From Bacteroidaceae bacterium (GTDB lineage: Bacteria > Bacteroidota > Bacteroidia > Bacteroidales > Bacteroidaceae): a stretch of DNA of 63,289 bases. Position numbers and translations under genes: made by a program. The stretch spans positions 1-63,289 of the forward strand of contig JAILQO010000007.1 in the NCBI GenBank assembly GCA_024698925.1, written 5' to 3'. Positions 41,556-51,115 of this stretch are shown here, in pieces. Each line of letters begins with the position of its first letter. Position 1 is the first letter of the stretch. Below the pieces are notes generated by a model that was not told the origin of the DNA, made no database searches, and worked only from the letters and a program-made list of their open reading frames with translations.

Positions 41556-42752
41556 ATGAAAAACAAGAATCTTTTGAAAATGGCAGCCTTTGCTGCCGTA
41601 CTATCCATCGGTTTTGCATCATGTACGAGTGACGATGATGCTGACACCACAATCGTAGCCGGTACTCAGACTGGTATCGAAAAAGCATGTAGCGACTGGA
41701 AAGTGGCGCGTGCTAATTGGGAAAATACGGAGGCCTTCCTTTTTGGCGCAGCCGATGTCTATTCCATCGATCCTCACACAGATACATGGCCTGTTGCAGC
41801 CAATGATCTTGCTGATGTACTGCGCGATGAGCAGGCAATGTCCAATCTCGACAATTTCATCAAGACCGCTAATTCCGGTATCCTTGGCTATCATGGTCTC
41901 GAATATGTGCTCTTCCGTCAGGGACAGCCCCGCAAGATCGATCAGATCACCAATCTGGAGTACAACTATATCTGCGCTGTGGCTAAGGACCTCTATCATG
42001 CAACGGCGACACTTGAGGCCGCTTGGGACTCCAACGAAAGCAATGCTGATCGTCATCAGATTGCACTCAATTATGTAGCTACCCACAATTCCATCAACGA
42101 CGATGGTGATGCAGAGGGAGCCCTGGGTGCCTTCCAAAACTTTGGCAAAGCTTTCAAGAATCCTGGCACGGGTGATTGGGATACGGCACTCAATGCTACG
42201 TTGGAAATCATCTCCGGTTGCCAGGACATCATCGGTGAGGTGGGTGATTCCAAAATAGGTCTGCCTTACACGGGCGAAGATGCAACTTACATTGAGTCTC
42301 CCTATGCCTACAACTCCATCACCGATTTCTATGACAACATCGTCTCTTGCAAGAATGCGCTCTTTGGCAGCATGGGAGCCACAACGCCCTCGCAGCAGTC
42401 GCTTATCTATTTCTGCCAGAATGCCGGAAATGCCGCGTTGGCTACTCAGGCCAATACGGTCGTGACGAAGCTTGAAGCTGCGCTGGCAAAAATCAAAGCC
42501 ATGAAGGCTCCGTTTGCTCTCTATTATTCCGATGCCTCTTGTAAGGTGGCGATTGATGCGCTCGGCGAACTCGACGATGCTCTTGGCGCGATGGCAGAGA
42601 CGCTGAAAGGATATGCTGATAACGATATTGTGGAAGCACAATGCCGAGTTATCAATGAGAACTATGTGGATCATGTGGTACTTGCCACTTATCGTGCCCT
42701 TGCTGATAGTGCATTAAAACTCTACGAATCAATTGTAAATATTAAAAACTAA
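41556..42752 (+). CDS. Imelysin family (M75-like) lipoprotein
   Basis: The 398-residue lipoprotein has its lipobox at SIGFASC (Cys 23). The imelysin signature GYHGLEYVLF (H113, E116; GxHxxE) lies at about residue 111, and FNNPF-like helical repeats follow. Imelysins such as EfeO and IrpA are two-bundle helical proteins of the cell surface or periplasm connected with iron uptake; peptidase activity is doubtful. It lies between the porin and the di-heme oxidoreductase, with 18 bases to the latter. Confidence 0.9.
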   Translation: MKNKNLLKMAAFAAVLSIGFASCTSDDDADTTIVAGTQTGIEKACSDWKVARANWENTEAFLFGAADVYSIDPHTDTWPVAANDLADVLRDEQAMSNLDNFIKTANSGILGYHGLEYVLFRQGQPRKIDQITNLEYNYICAVAKDLYHATATLEAAWDSNESNADRHQIALNYVATHNSINDDGDAEGALGAFQNFGKAFKNPGTGDWDTALNATLEIISGCQDIIGEVGDSKIGLPYTGEDATYIESPYAYNSITDFYDNIVSCKNALFGSMGATTPSQQSLIYFCQNAGNAALATQANTVVTKLEAALAKIKAMKAPFALYYSDASCKVAIDALGELDDALGAMAETLKGYADNDIVEAQCRVINENYVDHVVLATYRALADSALKLYESIVNIKN

Positions 42753-42770
42753 ACATTAAGGTAAATAACT

Positions 42771-44489
42771 ATGAACAAGCTTCAATTGTTCGGTATTGCC
42801 CTGATTCCAGCATTCATCTTCGTCGGTTGCGCCGACGAAGATGCTGCCGTTTCAGAGCCAACGCCTCTTACGTGGGATATTGGTGATCCCACAGAGACTG
42901 ATTATCCGGAGGACTATTATGCTGGCGGTCTGCTTGGCACCACGTCTGAAAACTCTTCAACAGCTTTCAAGCAGCCATCCAAGGCAGTGGTGAATGCAGA
43001 CATGATGTCAGCCTTCAACGAGGGAGAGTACCTCTTCGAGAAGGACTACAATACCAACACCGAAGGCGCGTTCCACGGCCTCGGTCCTGTTTATGTACGT
43101 CGCGGCTGTCTCTACTGTCATCCTGGCTATGGTCATGGAGCACGCCAGGTCGATTACAAGGCCGATACCCGTCGTAATGGCTACTTGCTCGTCATCTATG
43201 ACAAGACCACCAACGCCTACATCCGCTCTGTGGCTGGTATGCCCCAGACGGGTGCAGTTAAACCCTTCAAGGCACCCATTGACGAGAGCCAGATCAAGAT
43301 CGCATGGAACAACTACACCGACGAGTGGAACAACCAGTATCCTGATGGCGAGAGCTATTCGCTGATATATCCTGAGGTGACCATTCCTTATAGTGCCTAC
43401 TATGCCCCAGTGGTCGTTGCTCGTGGTGGCAATGATGTGACGCTCTCAGAGACCGAATACGACAACAATATAGATGTTCGGTTGGAGTCCACCATCGGCA
43501 TTTATGGTACAGGTCTTACAGATGCCATTCCCGACGAGGATATCACAGCGCAATGGAAATCCGAGAGTGACTATTTCAATCGTATCGGAAAAACAGATGC
43601 GCTGAATCCTGCCATGTGGGACCAAACCACCGGAACATGGAAGAGCTACTATAGCAACTCGCTTCAAGGTGACGGCACGAAATATGTGCGCCGTTACACC
43701 TACGCCATGTCTCGTGGTCCCATTCTTGATGCCGCAGGAGCCAATGCCATTTGGAACATTACTAATGTGACACGTTCTGACCGTCGCTATCACTACCTTG
43801 ACTTGGCAGGAACCTACTACGCAACTAAGTCGTCACAAGATCCAGAGGTACAGGCTGGATTCACGGACTATATCAATCGTATAGACCCTTCGAAGGCTCA
43901 CCCCGAATGGCATACAGGCAATCTGGAGCAGGATATTTACACCTATTTGACCAGCAAACAGCTTGACCCCGAGATGACTGATGCGCAGTACAAGAACCTC
44001 ATGATCTGGCATCGAGGCTTGGCCGTTCCTGCTGCCCGTAATACGACAACAGAGGACTTCAAGAAAGGTAAGGAACTCTTCACGCAAATAGGCTGTGCAG
44101 CCTGTCATCGTCCCTCGTGGCAAACTGGCGACGACCACATTCAGGACCCAGCAAAATTCTTCACATCTGACTCCGACATGCCTCGCTATCCACATCAGAA
44201 GATATGGCCCTATACTGACTTCGTGCAGCATCGCCTGTTCATGAAGAATGATATTCGTACGGGCTGGTGCCGTACTACGCCTCTCTGGGGCCGTGGTCTG
44301 GCTGGTAAGACCGGTAGCGGTACGGAGCGTTTGCACGACTGTCGCGCTCGTAATGTGGAGGAAGCAATTATGTGGCACGGTTGTAAGAACGAGGGTGGAA
44401 CGAGTGATGCTTATAACGCAGTCGTGAAGTTCCGCGATCTCACCAAGGAGGAACGTAACCAGCTTATCTATTTTGTAGAATCTATCTAA
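42771..44489 (+). CDS. Di-heme oxidoreductase (thiol oxidoreductase-like) lipoprotein
   Basis: The 572-residue lipoprotein (lipobox FIFVGC, Cys 20) has two c-type heme sites, RGCLYCHPGYGH at residues 112-123 and GCAACHRPSW near 441. The pairing with imelysin and a porin is a recurrent cluster in Bacteroidetes and marine bacteria. Family relatives include MauG-like and cytochrome c peroxidase-like proteins; the present substrate is unknown. The cytochrome c assembly gene directly downstream would supply heme ligation. Confidence 0.9.
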   Translation: MNKLQLFGIALIPAFIFVGCADEDAAVSEPTPLTWDIGDPTETDYPEDYYAGGLLGTTSENSSTAFKQPSKAVVNADMMSAFNEGEYLFEKDYNTNTEGAFHGLGPVYVRRGCLYCHPGYGHGARQVDYKADTRRNGYLLVIYDKTTNAYIRSVAGMPQTGAVKPFKAPIDESQIKIAWNNYTDEWNNQYPDGESYSLIYPEVTIPYSAYYAPVVVARGGNDVTLSETEYDNNIDVRLESTIGIYGTGLTDAIPDEDITAQWKSESDYFNRIGKTDALNPAMWDQTTGTWKSYYSNSLQGDGTKYVRRYTYAMSRGPILDAAGANAIWNITNVTRSDRRYHYLDLAGTYYATKSSQDPEVQAGFTDYINRIDPSKAHPEWHTGNLEQDIYTYLTSKQLDPEMTDAQYKNLMIWHRGLAVPAARNTTTEDFKKGKELFTQIGCAACHRPSWQTGDDHIQDPAKFFTSDSDMPRYPHQKIWPYTDFVQHRLFMKNDIRTGWCRTTPLWGRGLAGKTGSGTERLHDCRARNVEEAIMWHGCKNEGGTSDAYNAVVKFRDLTKEERNQLIYFVESI

Positions 44490-44505
44490 CCATCTGATTC
44501 TATTT

Positions 44506-46617
44506 GTGAAATATACGAAGAAACTCATTATTGTTCTCTATGTGCTCATTATTGTGTGCATAGGTGGTGCCACGGTCGTCGAGAAATTCCGTGGCACCTC
44601 GTTTGTTAGCGATTATATCTATGGAGCCTGGTGGTTTTCTGCGCTGTGGGCTGTGCTCACGGTGACAGCTTGCGCCTATTTGGTGCAGCAGCGCCTTTAC
44701 AAACGGTTTGCCGTGTTGTTGTTGCACCTCTCCTTTGTTGTGATATTGGCAGGAGCGTTGACGACCCACCTCTTTGCCCGCAGGGGTACTGTCTGTCTCC
44801 GTACGGAAATTCCCGAGATTGCTTTCGTGGACAAGGACAGTAGGGTAGAGCATTTCCCGTTCGCGTTGACGTTGAAGGAGTTCCGCATCATTAATTATCC
44901 AGGCACAGATGCTCCGCTCGACTATCAGAGTCGTCTTGGTTTTAAGGTTCTGGGAGCACCTGCTGAGGAGGGAGAAGTCCTCGTTTCCATGAACCATATT
45001 GGCCATGTTGAGGGTTATCGCCTTTTCCAGCAGAGCTACGATTCCGATGGCGAGGGCGTCACCCTCGGTGTCAGCTATGATCCTTACGGAATCGCCATCA
45101 CCTACACGGGTTATCTGTTGCTTTTGCTTGGCATTAACGCCACCTTGCTGTCCCGTCAGACGCAGATGCGTGCGCTGTATCGCAAGGCCGTCGCAATGGT
45201 GTTACTCTTGGTGAGTGTCAGTGCTAATGCTGCGAATTCGCAACAATCCAGCTGCCAACTTCCTGCCGTGGATGCAGACATCGCCCATCGTATGGGCACC
45301 ATCCCCGTGCTCTACAATAATCGTATCTGCCCGCTTAATACGGTCGCTACCGATTTCGTGATGAAAATGACGGGTAAGGCAAGTTGGCAGGGCTATTCTG
45401 CTGACGAAGTGTTTTTCAGTTGGATGATTTACTATATGCCGTGGGAGCAAGAACTGCTGCTTGGAAATCCCAAGCAGAAAGGGGCCGATGAGCGGAAAGC
45501 CGTCGTGGAGATGTTCTATAACGGACAGTTCACCAAGATATTCCCAGCCCGCCTGTCGCAAGCTGGTGCCCTAGGCGATTCTCTCGTTGAGAGCCAGATC
45601 ACGTGGTACGCTCCAGGCAGTCAGGTCCTGCCGCGTGAAATTCCCGTGAAGGAACAGTTCTTCATCAAACAGTCTATGGACTTCCTCACCGAGGCCATCG
45701 TGACAGGTCAGCGTGAGCGTGCCTTCGAGATTATAGCGAAGATCAAACTCTTTCAGCATGACATGGCGGGCGATGTGCTCCCCGCCTCACGAGTCCTGAA
45801 GACTGAGATATTCTATAACACGCTGCGTAGTCAGAAATGGCTGGTGTTCCTTGCACTGACGCTAAGCCTGCTGCTTTGTCTCATCATGCTCCTCAAACAG
45901 CATTTGTCAGCCTTTCTTCGCATCTCATTCTTCACGCTTCAAACGTCACTCTTCATTTATGTTTCTCTTCACCTCGGGCTGCGTTGGTGGCTTAGTGGAC
46001 ACATCCCTGTCAGTAATGGTCACGAGACGATGCTGTTCATGGCCTGGGCGCTACTCTTGATCACCTTCTTCCTATGTCGGAAGTTTCCCATCATCATGGG
46101 ATTCGGGCCGCTCATCGCTTCTTTCTGCCTGCTTGTGTCCGTGCTGGCTGGAACGAGTTCACAGCTCACTCCGCTGATGCCTGTGCTCCAGTCTCCCTTG
46201 CTGTCTATTCATGTCATGACTGTGATGTGTGCCTATGCCCTGTTTGCTCTGCAAGTATTGTTAGGCCTGCAAGCGCTGATCTTGATGCGGAAGCGTGATC
46301 AAGCTGCTCAACTCGACCGGATTACCGTCTTGTCGCAGTTCCTGCTGTATCCTGCCGTTTTCCTGCTGGCTATCGGCATTTTTCTGGGAGCCGTTTGGGC
46401 CAATGTGTCGTGGGGCAATTATTGGTCTTGGGACCCCAAGGAGTCATGGGCGCTGATTACGCTTCTGGTCTATGCCGTCCCCTTGCATGGGGCTTCGATT
46501 GGGCAGTTCCGTAAGCCTCGGGTGTACCATATTTATATCGTCGCAGCCTTCCTCGCGGTGCTGATAACCTACTTTGGTGTTAATTTTTTATTGGGTGGAA
46601 TGCACAGTTATGCTTAA
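44506..46617 (+). CDS. Fused cytochrome c biogenesis protein CcsBA
   Basis: The 703-residue membrane protein joins a ResB/CcsB-like N-terminal part (four hydrophobic segments and a large periplasmic loop) to a C-terminal CcsA part with six or more helices. The heme-handling WWD motif WGNYWSWDPKESW lies near residue 640, and conserved His residues are seen in SNGHETMLFMAW and LSIHVMTVMCAY. System II CcsBA exports heme and attaches it to CxxCH proteins such as the di-heme oxidoreductase encoded 16 bases upstream. The start is GTG 44506; no better ATG was seen. Confidence 0.9.
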   Translation: MKYTKKLIIVLYVLIIVCIGGATVVEKFRGTSFVSDYIYGAWWFSALWAVLTVTACAYLVQQRLYKRFAVLLLHLSFVVILAGALTTHLFARRGTVCLRTEIPEIAFVDKDSRVEHFPFALTLKEFRIINYPGTDAPLDYQSRLGFKVLGAPAEEGEVLVSMNHIGHVEGYRLFQQSYDSDGEGVTLGVSYDPYGIAITYTGYLLLLLGINATLLSRQTQMRALYRKAVAMVLLLVSVSANAANSQQSSCQLPAVDADIAHRMGTIPVLYNNRICPLNTVATDFVMKMTGKASWQGYSADEVFFSWMIYYMPWEQELLLGNPKQKGADERKAVVEMFYNGQFTKIFPARLSQAGALGDSLVESQITWYAPGSQVLPREIPVKEQFFIKQSMDFLTEAIVTGQRERAFEIIAKIKLFQHDMAGDVLPASRVLKTEIFYNTLRSQKWLVFLALTLSLLLCLIMLLKQHLSAFLRISFFTLQTSLFIYVSLHLGLRWWLSGHIPVSNGHETMLFMAWALLLITFFLCRKFPIIMGFGPLIASFCLLVSVLAGTSSQLTPLMPVLQSPLLSIHVMTVMCAYALFALQVLLGLQALILMRKRDQAAQLDRITVLSQFLLYPAVFLLAIGIFLGAVWANVSWGNYWSWDPKESWALITLLVYAVPLHGASIGQFRKPRVYHIYIVAAFLAVLITYFGVNFLLGGMHSYA

Positions 46618-46624
46618 AAATACT

Positions 46625-46632
46625 TATCTTTG
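46625..46632 (+). promoter_or_regulatory. -7 box of the hemerythrin-LuxR gene
   Basis: TATCTTTG begins 8 bases after the ccsBA stop codon, about 23 bases before the ATG at 46656, so the regulator has its own promoter. Confidence 0.6.
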
Positions 46633-46655
46633 CAGCGAATTTGATTGAAATATAG

Positions 46656-47615
46656 ATGAAAAATCTGAAATTGTACGAGGCCGACGACAAGATGATTAAC
46701 CTCATCAAGGATAATTGCAGCGTCTTGCAGGCGTTAGGCTCGTTTGGCATCAATCTCGGTTTTGGCGACAAGACGGTGAGCGAGACTTGCCAGCTGAATG
46801 GTGTTGATACATACACCTTTCTGGCGGTTGTCAACTTTACCATCAACGCCTATGGCCACTTCGAGGACGATGCCTCCATCAGCGTCCCTACGCTTTTAAC
46901 TTATTTGAAGGCGAGCCACGCTTATTACCTTGATTTCCAGCTTCCTTTCATCCGTCGCGAACTACAGGAAAGCATCAACGAGGACGATGCCCTGGGCCGC
47001 CTCATCATGAAGCTTTATGACAACTACGCGCAGGAGATCCGTCGCCACATGAAATACGAGGAGAAGACCCTCTTCCCCTATGTGGAGTCCTTGCTCGAAG
47101 GCCGTCCCATGAACGACTACAATGTCGAGACATTCTCCAAACACCACGAGCAGACCGACAAGACGCTGCGCGAGCTGAAACTCATGATTATCAAGTATCT
47201 CCCCACGGATGCCCGTCGCAACAACCAGCTCACGGCAACCCTCTATGACATCTACAATAACGAGGAGTGGTTGCGCCACCATGCGGATGTGGAGGACCAT
47301 ATCTTTGCGCCTGCCATCAAGCGGCTGGAGCGACTGACCCGTCAGGATGACGTCTCCAAGAATATCTCGGCAATGGTCAGCAAGGGCGGACCGGATAATA
47401 GCGAAGCGCTCTCCGAACGCGAGAAGGATGTCATCATCGGCGTCGTTCAGGGCTTGCAGAACAAGGAGATCGCCGACCGCCTCTGCATCTCTGTCAATAC
47501 CGTCATCACCCACCGTCGCAACATCGCCCGCAAGCTGCAGATTCACTCTCCAGCAGGACTCACCATCTACGCCATTGCCGGTGGCCTGGTGGACATCTCG
47601 AGCGTGAAACTCTAA
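46656..47615 (+). CDS. Hemerythrin-domain LuxR-type transcription regulator
   Basis: The 319-residue protein has three parts. An N-terminal YtfE/ScdA-like segment (VLQALGSFGINLGFGDKTV) comes first. A hemerythrin-like four-helix bundle at about 80-235 follows, with histidine-rich ligand helices (EIRRHMKYEEKTLFPYVE, FSKHHEQTDKTL, WLRHHADVEDHIFAPAI). A GerE/LuxR DNA-binding domain at about 250-315 completes it (LSEREKDVIIGVVQGLQNKE, SVNTVITHRRNIARKL). A di-iron site could sense oxygen or nitric oxide, as hemerythrins and YtfE do. The adjacent cytochrome and di-heme genes suggest redox control of that operon, which is inference. Confidence 0.88.
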   Translation: MKNLKLYEADDKMINLIKDNCSVLQALGSFGINLGFGDKTVSETCQLNGVDTYTFLAVVNFTINAYGHFEDDASISVPTLLTYLKASHAYYLDFQLPFIRRELQESINEDDALGRLIMKLYDNYAQEIRRHMKYEEKTLFPYVESLLEGRPMNDYNVETFSKHHEQTDKTLRELKLMIIKYLPTDARRNNQLTATLYDIYNNEEWLRHHADVEDHIFAPAIKRLERLTRQDDVSKNISAMVSKGGPDNSEALSEREKDVIIGVVQGLQNKEIADRLCISVNTVITHRRNIARKLQIHSPAGLTIYAIAGGLVDISSVKL

Positions 47616-47668
47616 AGCGCCATAACAAGCATCACCATCCAATTTAACACACATAACAATTAACCTCT

Positions 47669-49612
47669 ATGAAAACAACCAGATTCTTCTCACTTGTTCT
47701 CATGGCTGCATGCAGCCTCGCCGCATTGGCTCAGAAAGTAATCACAGCTCAGAGTCCCGACGGACAGACGCGTGTGAGCGTGACGCTCGCAGACCGTATC
47801 TATTACGATGTCGTCAGCCACAACGAGACGCTGCTCAAGCAGAGCGTCATCGGCATGCAGCTCTCCGACCGTACATTAGGTGCCAAGCCTGCGCTCAAGA
47901 AAAAGAGCGTGCGCAGCGTCAAGGAGACTATTAAGCCCCTGTTCCCCTTGAAATACAGTCAGGTAGAGAACAACTACACACTGCTTACGCTCGAGATGAA
48001 GGGCGGCTATGCCGTCGATTTCCGCCTCTACAACGATGGCGTGGCGTTCCGTATGCGCACATCGCTTCCTGGCGAGATCGAGGTCATGCAGGAGAACACC
48101 GTCTTCCAACTGGCTGAGGCGTGCGACCTCGTGCTCCAGCAACCTGGCGGCTTCAAGACCAGCTGCGAGGAGAACTACTCGATTGTCAAGAGCAACGAGT
48201 GGAAACCGGAAGACCGCATGTCCGAGCTCCCAGTCCTCATCATGGGCAAGAGCCAGAAGATTCTGCTCTGTGAGTTCGACCTTGTCAGCTATCCCGGCCT
48301 GTTCCTGAAGGGCAACGCCGACAACAGCCTTTCAGCCATTCAGCCCAAGTGTCCTGTTGAGTATGAGGATCAGGGCGACCGCAGCCACCGTATTCTCAAG
48401 GAAGCCGACTATATCGCCAAGACCAGCGGCACCCGCACCTTCCCCTGGCGCTACATGCTCATCACGCAGGAGGACGGCCGTTTGGCAGAGAATACCATGC
48501 CCGTGCGTCTGGCCCAGAAGTGCCAGATTGACGATACCAGCTGGATCAAGCCCGGCCTGACTTGCTGGGACTGGCTCAATGGCATTCCTTACGGCGCTGA
48601 TGTGACCTTTGAGAGCGGTATCAATCTTGAGACCTTCAAGTACTTCGTCGATTTCGCCTCACGCAACGGTGTGCCATATATCATCATGGACGAGGGTTGG
48701 GCACTCGATACCCGCGACCCCTTCCGTACCAATCCCAAGGTGAACCTGCCCGAGCTGATTCGTTATGCCAAGTCTAAGAACGTTGGCATCTGGGTCTGGC
48801 TGCCTTGGCTCACGGTGGAGCATCACATGGACCTGTTCAAGACATTCGAGGAGTGGGGCATCGTCGGTACCAAGATTGACTTCATGGACCGTCAGGACCA
48901 GTGGATGATTGACTTCTACGACCGCGTTGCCAAGGAGTCCGCCAAGCACCATATCATGGTCGATTTCCACGGAGCCTTCCATCCCAGCGGACTCGATTAC
49001 CGTTACCCCAACATCCTGACCTACGAGGGCGTTCGTGGTATGGAGTTCAACGGCGGATGCACACCCAAGAACAGCATCTGGCACCCCTTCATGCGCAATG
49101 CCGTTGGTCCTATGGACTTTACGCCAGGCTCAATGCTTTGTTACCAGCCCGAGGACTATCATGGCAATCGTCCTATTTGTCCCGGTGTGGGAACAAAGGC
49201 TTACCACTTGGCTGTCTTTGTACTTTTCGAGACCAATCTGCAGATGCTGATGGACAACCCCTGCCGCTATGACAAGTGGCCCGACTGCCGCGACTTCCTC
49301 ACCAGCGTACCTGTCAACTGGGACGAGACGCGTGTTCTCGCAGCCGAGGCTGGTCAGTATATCGTGATGGCTAAGCGCAAGGGACAGCGTTGGTTCATCG
49401 GCGGCATCACCAACGATCAGAAGCGCGAGCTGGATGTCACGCTCAACATGCTGCCCGAAGGCAAGAGCATGCAGATGCGCTCGTTCGTCGATGGCATCAA
49501 TGCCAATCGCATGGCGATGGACTACCGCCAGGAGCAGACGACGGTCAACAAGCAAACCACGCTCCACATCAAGATGGCGCGCAACGGTGGCTTAGCTGCT
49601 GTGATTGAATAG
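47669..49612 (+). CDS. Glycoside hydrolase family 97, probable retaining alpha-galactosidase
   Basis: The 647-residue secreted enzyme has a signal peptide (FFSLVLMAACSLAALAQ) and an N-terminal beta-sandwich with SPDGQTRVSVTLADRIYY. The TIM barrel contains PYIIMDEGWALDTRDP, GTKIDFMDRQDQWMIDFY and YEGVRGMEFNG. The Asp in KIDFMDR occupies the place of the nucleophile known for the retaining (alpha-galactosidase) branch, whereas SusB-like inverting members lack it; this branch assignment is from family knowledge and not proven. A calcium-binding Glu set is likely. It precedes a PheC-like gene but no transporter pair (SusCD) is in view. Confidence 0.9.
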   Translation: MKTTRFFSLVLMAACSLAALAQKVITAQSPDGQTRVSVTLADRIYYDVVSHNETLLKQSVIGMQLSDRTLGAKPALKKKSVRSVKETIKPLFPLKYSQVENNYTLLTLEMKGGYAVDFRLYNDGVAFRMRTSLPGEIEVMQENTVFQLAEACDLVLQQPGGFKTSCEENYSIVKSNEWKPEDRMSELPVLIMGKSQKILLCEFDLVSYPGLFLKGNADNSLSAIQPKCPVEYEDQGDRSHRILKEADYIAKTSGTRTFPWRYMLITQEDGRLAENTMPVRLAQKCQIDDTSWIKPGLTCWDWLNGIPYGADVTFESGINLETFKYFVDFASRNGVPYIIMDEGWALDTRDPFRTNPKVNLPELIRYAKSKNVGIWVWLPWLTVEHHMDLFKTFEEWGIVGTKIDFMDRQDQWMIDFYDRVAKESAKHHIMVDFHGAFHPSGLDYRYPNILTYEGVRGMEFNGGCTPKNSIWHPFMRNAVGPMDFTPGSMLCYQPEDYHGNRPICPGVGTKAYHLAVFVLFETNLQMLMDNPCRYDKWPDCRDFLTSVPVNWDETRVLAAEAGQYIVMAKRKGQRWFIGGITNDQKRELDVTLNMLPEGKSMQMRSFVDGINANRMAMDYRQEQTTVNKQTTLHIKMARNGGLAAVIE

Positions 49613-49635
49613 TCCGTTCCATCACCTACTTGAAA

Positions 49636-50466
49636 ATGAAACTATCGAAGATTAAGACTTGGCTGCTACTCAGTCTGCTGGTTATTGGCGGAGCACTTTC
49701 ATTGGCATCGTGCTCCGCCAATACCGACCAGCCTTCCTCAACGCCCACCATCGAGCGCATTGCGCAACGTGGCAAGGTTCTCGTCGGCACCACCGGTGAC
49801 TACCGCCCCTTGTCTTTCCGCGAGCCCGAGACGGGCGAATATTGGGGATTCGGCATCGAGTTAGCCAGGGAGATTGCCCGTAAACTGGGCGTCAGCATCG
49901 AGTTCGTCAGAACTTCATGGCCTACGCTTACAGCCGATGTGCTGGCAGAGCCGCAGCAGTTTGACTTCGCCATCGGTGGCATCACCATCACCGACACCCG
50001 CCGAGAGACGATGCTCATGAGCGAGGGCTATCTCTGCAACGGCAAGACCATCCTTTGCCGTGCTTCTGAGGCAGACCGCTATCAGTCTCTGGCCGATCTG
50101 GACAAGTCCGAGGTACGTGTCATGGTGAATCCTGGTGGGCTCAACGAGAAGTTTGCCAATCAGAACCTCACCCACGCCACCATCATTGTTCACCAGCGCA
50201 ACGAGGAAATCCCGACACTTATTGCCGAGGGCGAGGCCGATGTGATGATCACGGAGATTACGGAAGCACCCTATTATGTGCAGACAGATTCCCGATTGGC
50301 TGCGCCCCTGTTGAATGCGCCGTTCAGTCACGGCGAGATAGGTGTGTTGATGCGTCAGGGGCAGGACGATTTATTGCAATCTATCAATGATCTCATTCGC
50401 CAGATGAAATCCGATGGCTCCCTTCGCCGTCTGCATGAGAAGTACGGATTGGTCTATGGCTATTGA
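49636..50466 (+). CDS. PheC-like cyclohexadienyl dehydratase lipoprotein
   Basis: The 276-residue protein has a lipoprotein signal (VIGGALSLASC) and a type 3 solute-binding fold. Segments VLVGTTGDYRPLSFR, RTSWPTLTADVL, GGITITDTRRE and VNPGGLNEKFANQNL closely follow the PheC group of periplasmic cyclohexadienyl dehydratases rather than amino-acid binding proteins. Such enzymes turn prephenate or arogenate into phenylpyruvate or phenylalanine outside the cytosol. No ABC permease adjoins, which also favours an enzyme. ATG 49636 is preferred to TTG 49630. Confidence 0.75.
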   Translation: MKLSKIKTWLLLSLLVIGGALSLASCSANTDQPSSTPTIERIAQRGKVLVGTTGDYRPLSFREPETGEYWGFGIELAREIARKLGVSIEFVRTSWPTLTADVLAEPQQFDFAIGGITITDTRRETMLMSEGYLCNGKTILCRASEADRYQSLADLDKSEVRVMVNPGGLNEKFANQNLTHATIIVHQRNEEIPTLIAEGEADVMITEITEAPYYVQTDSRLAAPLLNAPFSHGEIGVLMRQGQDDLLQSINDLIRQMKSDGSLRRLHEKYGLVYGY

Positions 50467-51076
50467 ACGTAGAAATATACTGGTCATCTCCGTCTATATC
50501 ATTCTTGCGGCGTTGGATTTTGTGCCCGTACCAGTCCCCGCCCGAATGATATTCCCCCTTGCGTGGCTCACCTTGTGCGCCATGTCTCAGAAGCAATGGG
50601 TGTTGATGGCAGCACTCTTCTTCTCTTTCCTGGGCGATGTCATGGGTTGGTGCAACGAGCTCATTCCACAAATTGGCTTTTTTGCCCTTGCACAAATCCT
50701 GTATATCATTCTTTTCTGCTTCGTGGCCCCTCCCAAGCGGACTTGGCCCAAGTCTGTCCGGATTGCCCTCTTGGCGCTTGTTGCCTCAGTCTATGGAGCC
50801 GCCATGATGTTGATATTCCCGCATGTAGAGGATACTGCTATCGCCTCAGGTATAGCCGTTTATGCTGTATTGCTATTGGGGATGTGCTATGCCGCCCTGC
50901 GCTACAGGAATGCCTGTCTGATCATTGGTGCCACCCTCTTTGTCATCTCCGATTTCACTTTGAGCTTTCATTGGTTTGTCCAGCCGCTATCCCACGCCGT
51001 CCTGTGCATCATGCTTCCCTATTATGCCGGCCAGCTCTTCCTCTTCTTGGGGGCATCACATAAAGTCTTTGTTTAA
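50456..51076 (+). CDS. YhhN family membrane protein (lysoplasmalogenase-like)
   Basis: The 206-residue protein has about eight membrane helices (ILVISVYIILAALDFVPV, AALFFSFLGDVMGW, IGFFALAQILYIILFC, LIIGATLFVISDFTLSF). FSFLGD and FVISDF carry the two conserved acidic positions of the YhhN/TMEM86 family, whose animal members hydrolyse the vinyl ether bond of lysoplasmalogens. Gut anaerobes can contain plasmalogens, so the same reaction is plausible. It overlaps the preceding gene by 11 bases. Confidence 0.85.
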   Translation: MAIERRNILVISVYIILAALDFVPVPVPARMIFPLAWLTLCAMSQKQWVLMAALFFSFLGDVMGWCNELIPQIGFFALAQILYIILFCFVAPPKRTWPKSVRIALLALVASVYGAAMMLIFPHVEDTAIASGIAVYAVLLLGMCYAALRYRNACLIIGATLFVISDFTLSFHWFVQPLSHAVLCIMLPYYAGQLFLFLGASHKVFV

Positions 51077-51115
51077 TTAACCATTCGCGTCGCAAATAAG
51101 AAACGTAATCAGAAT

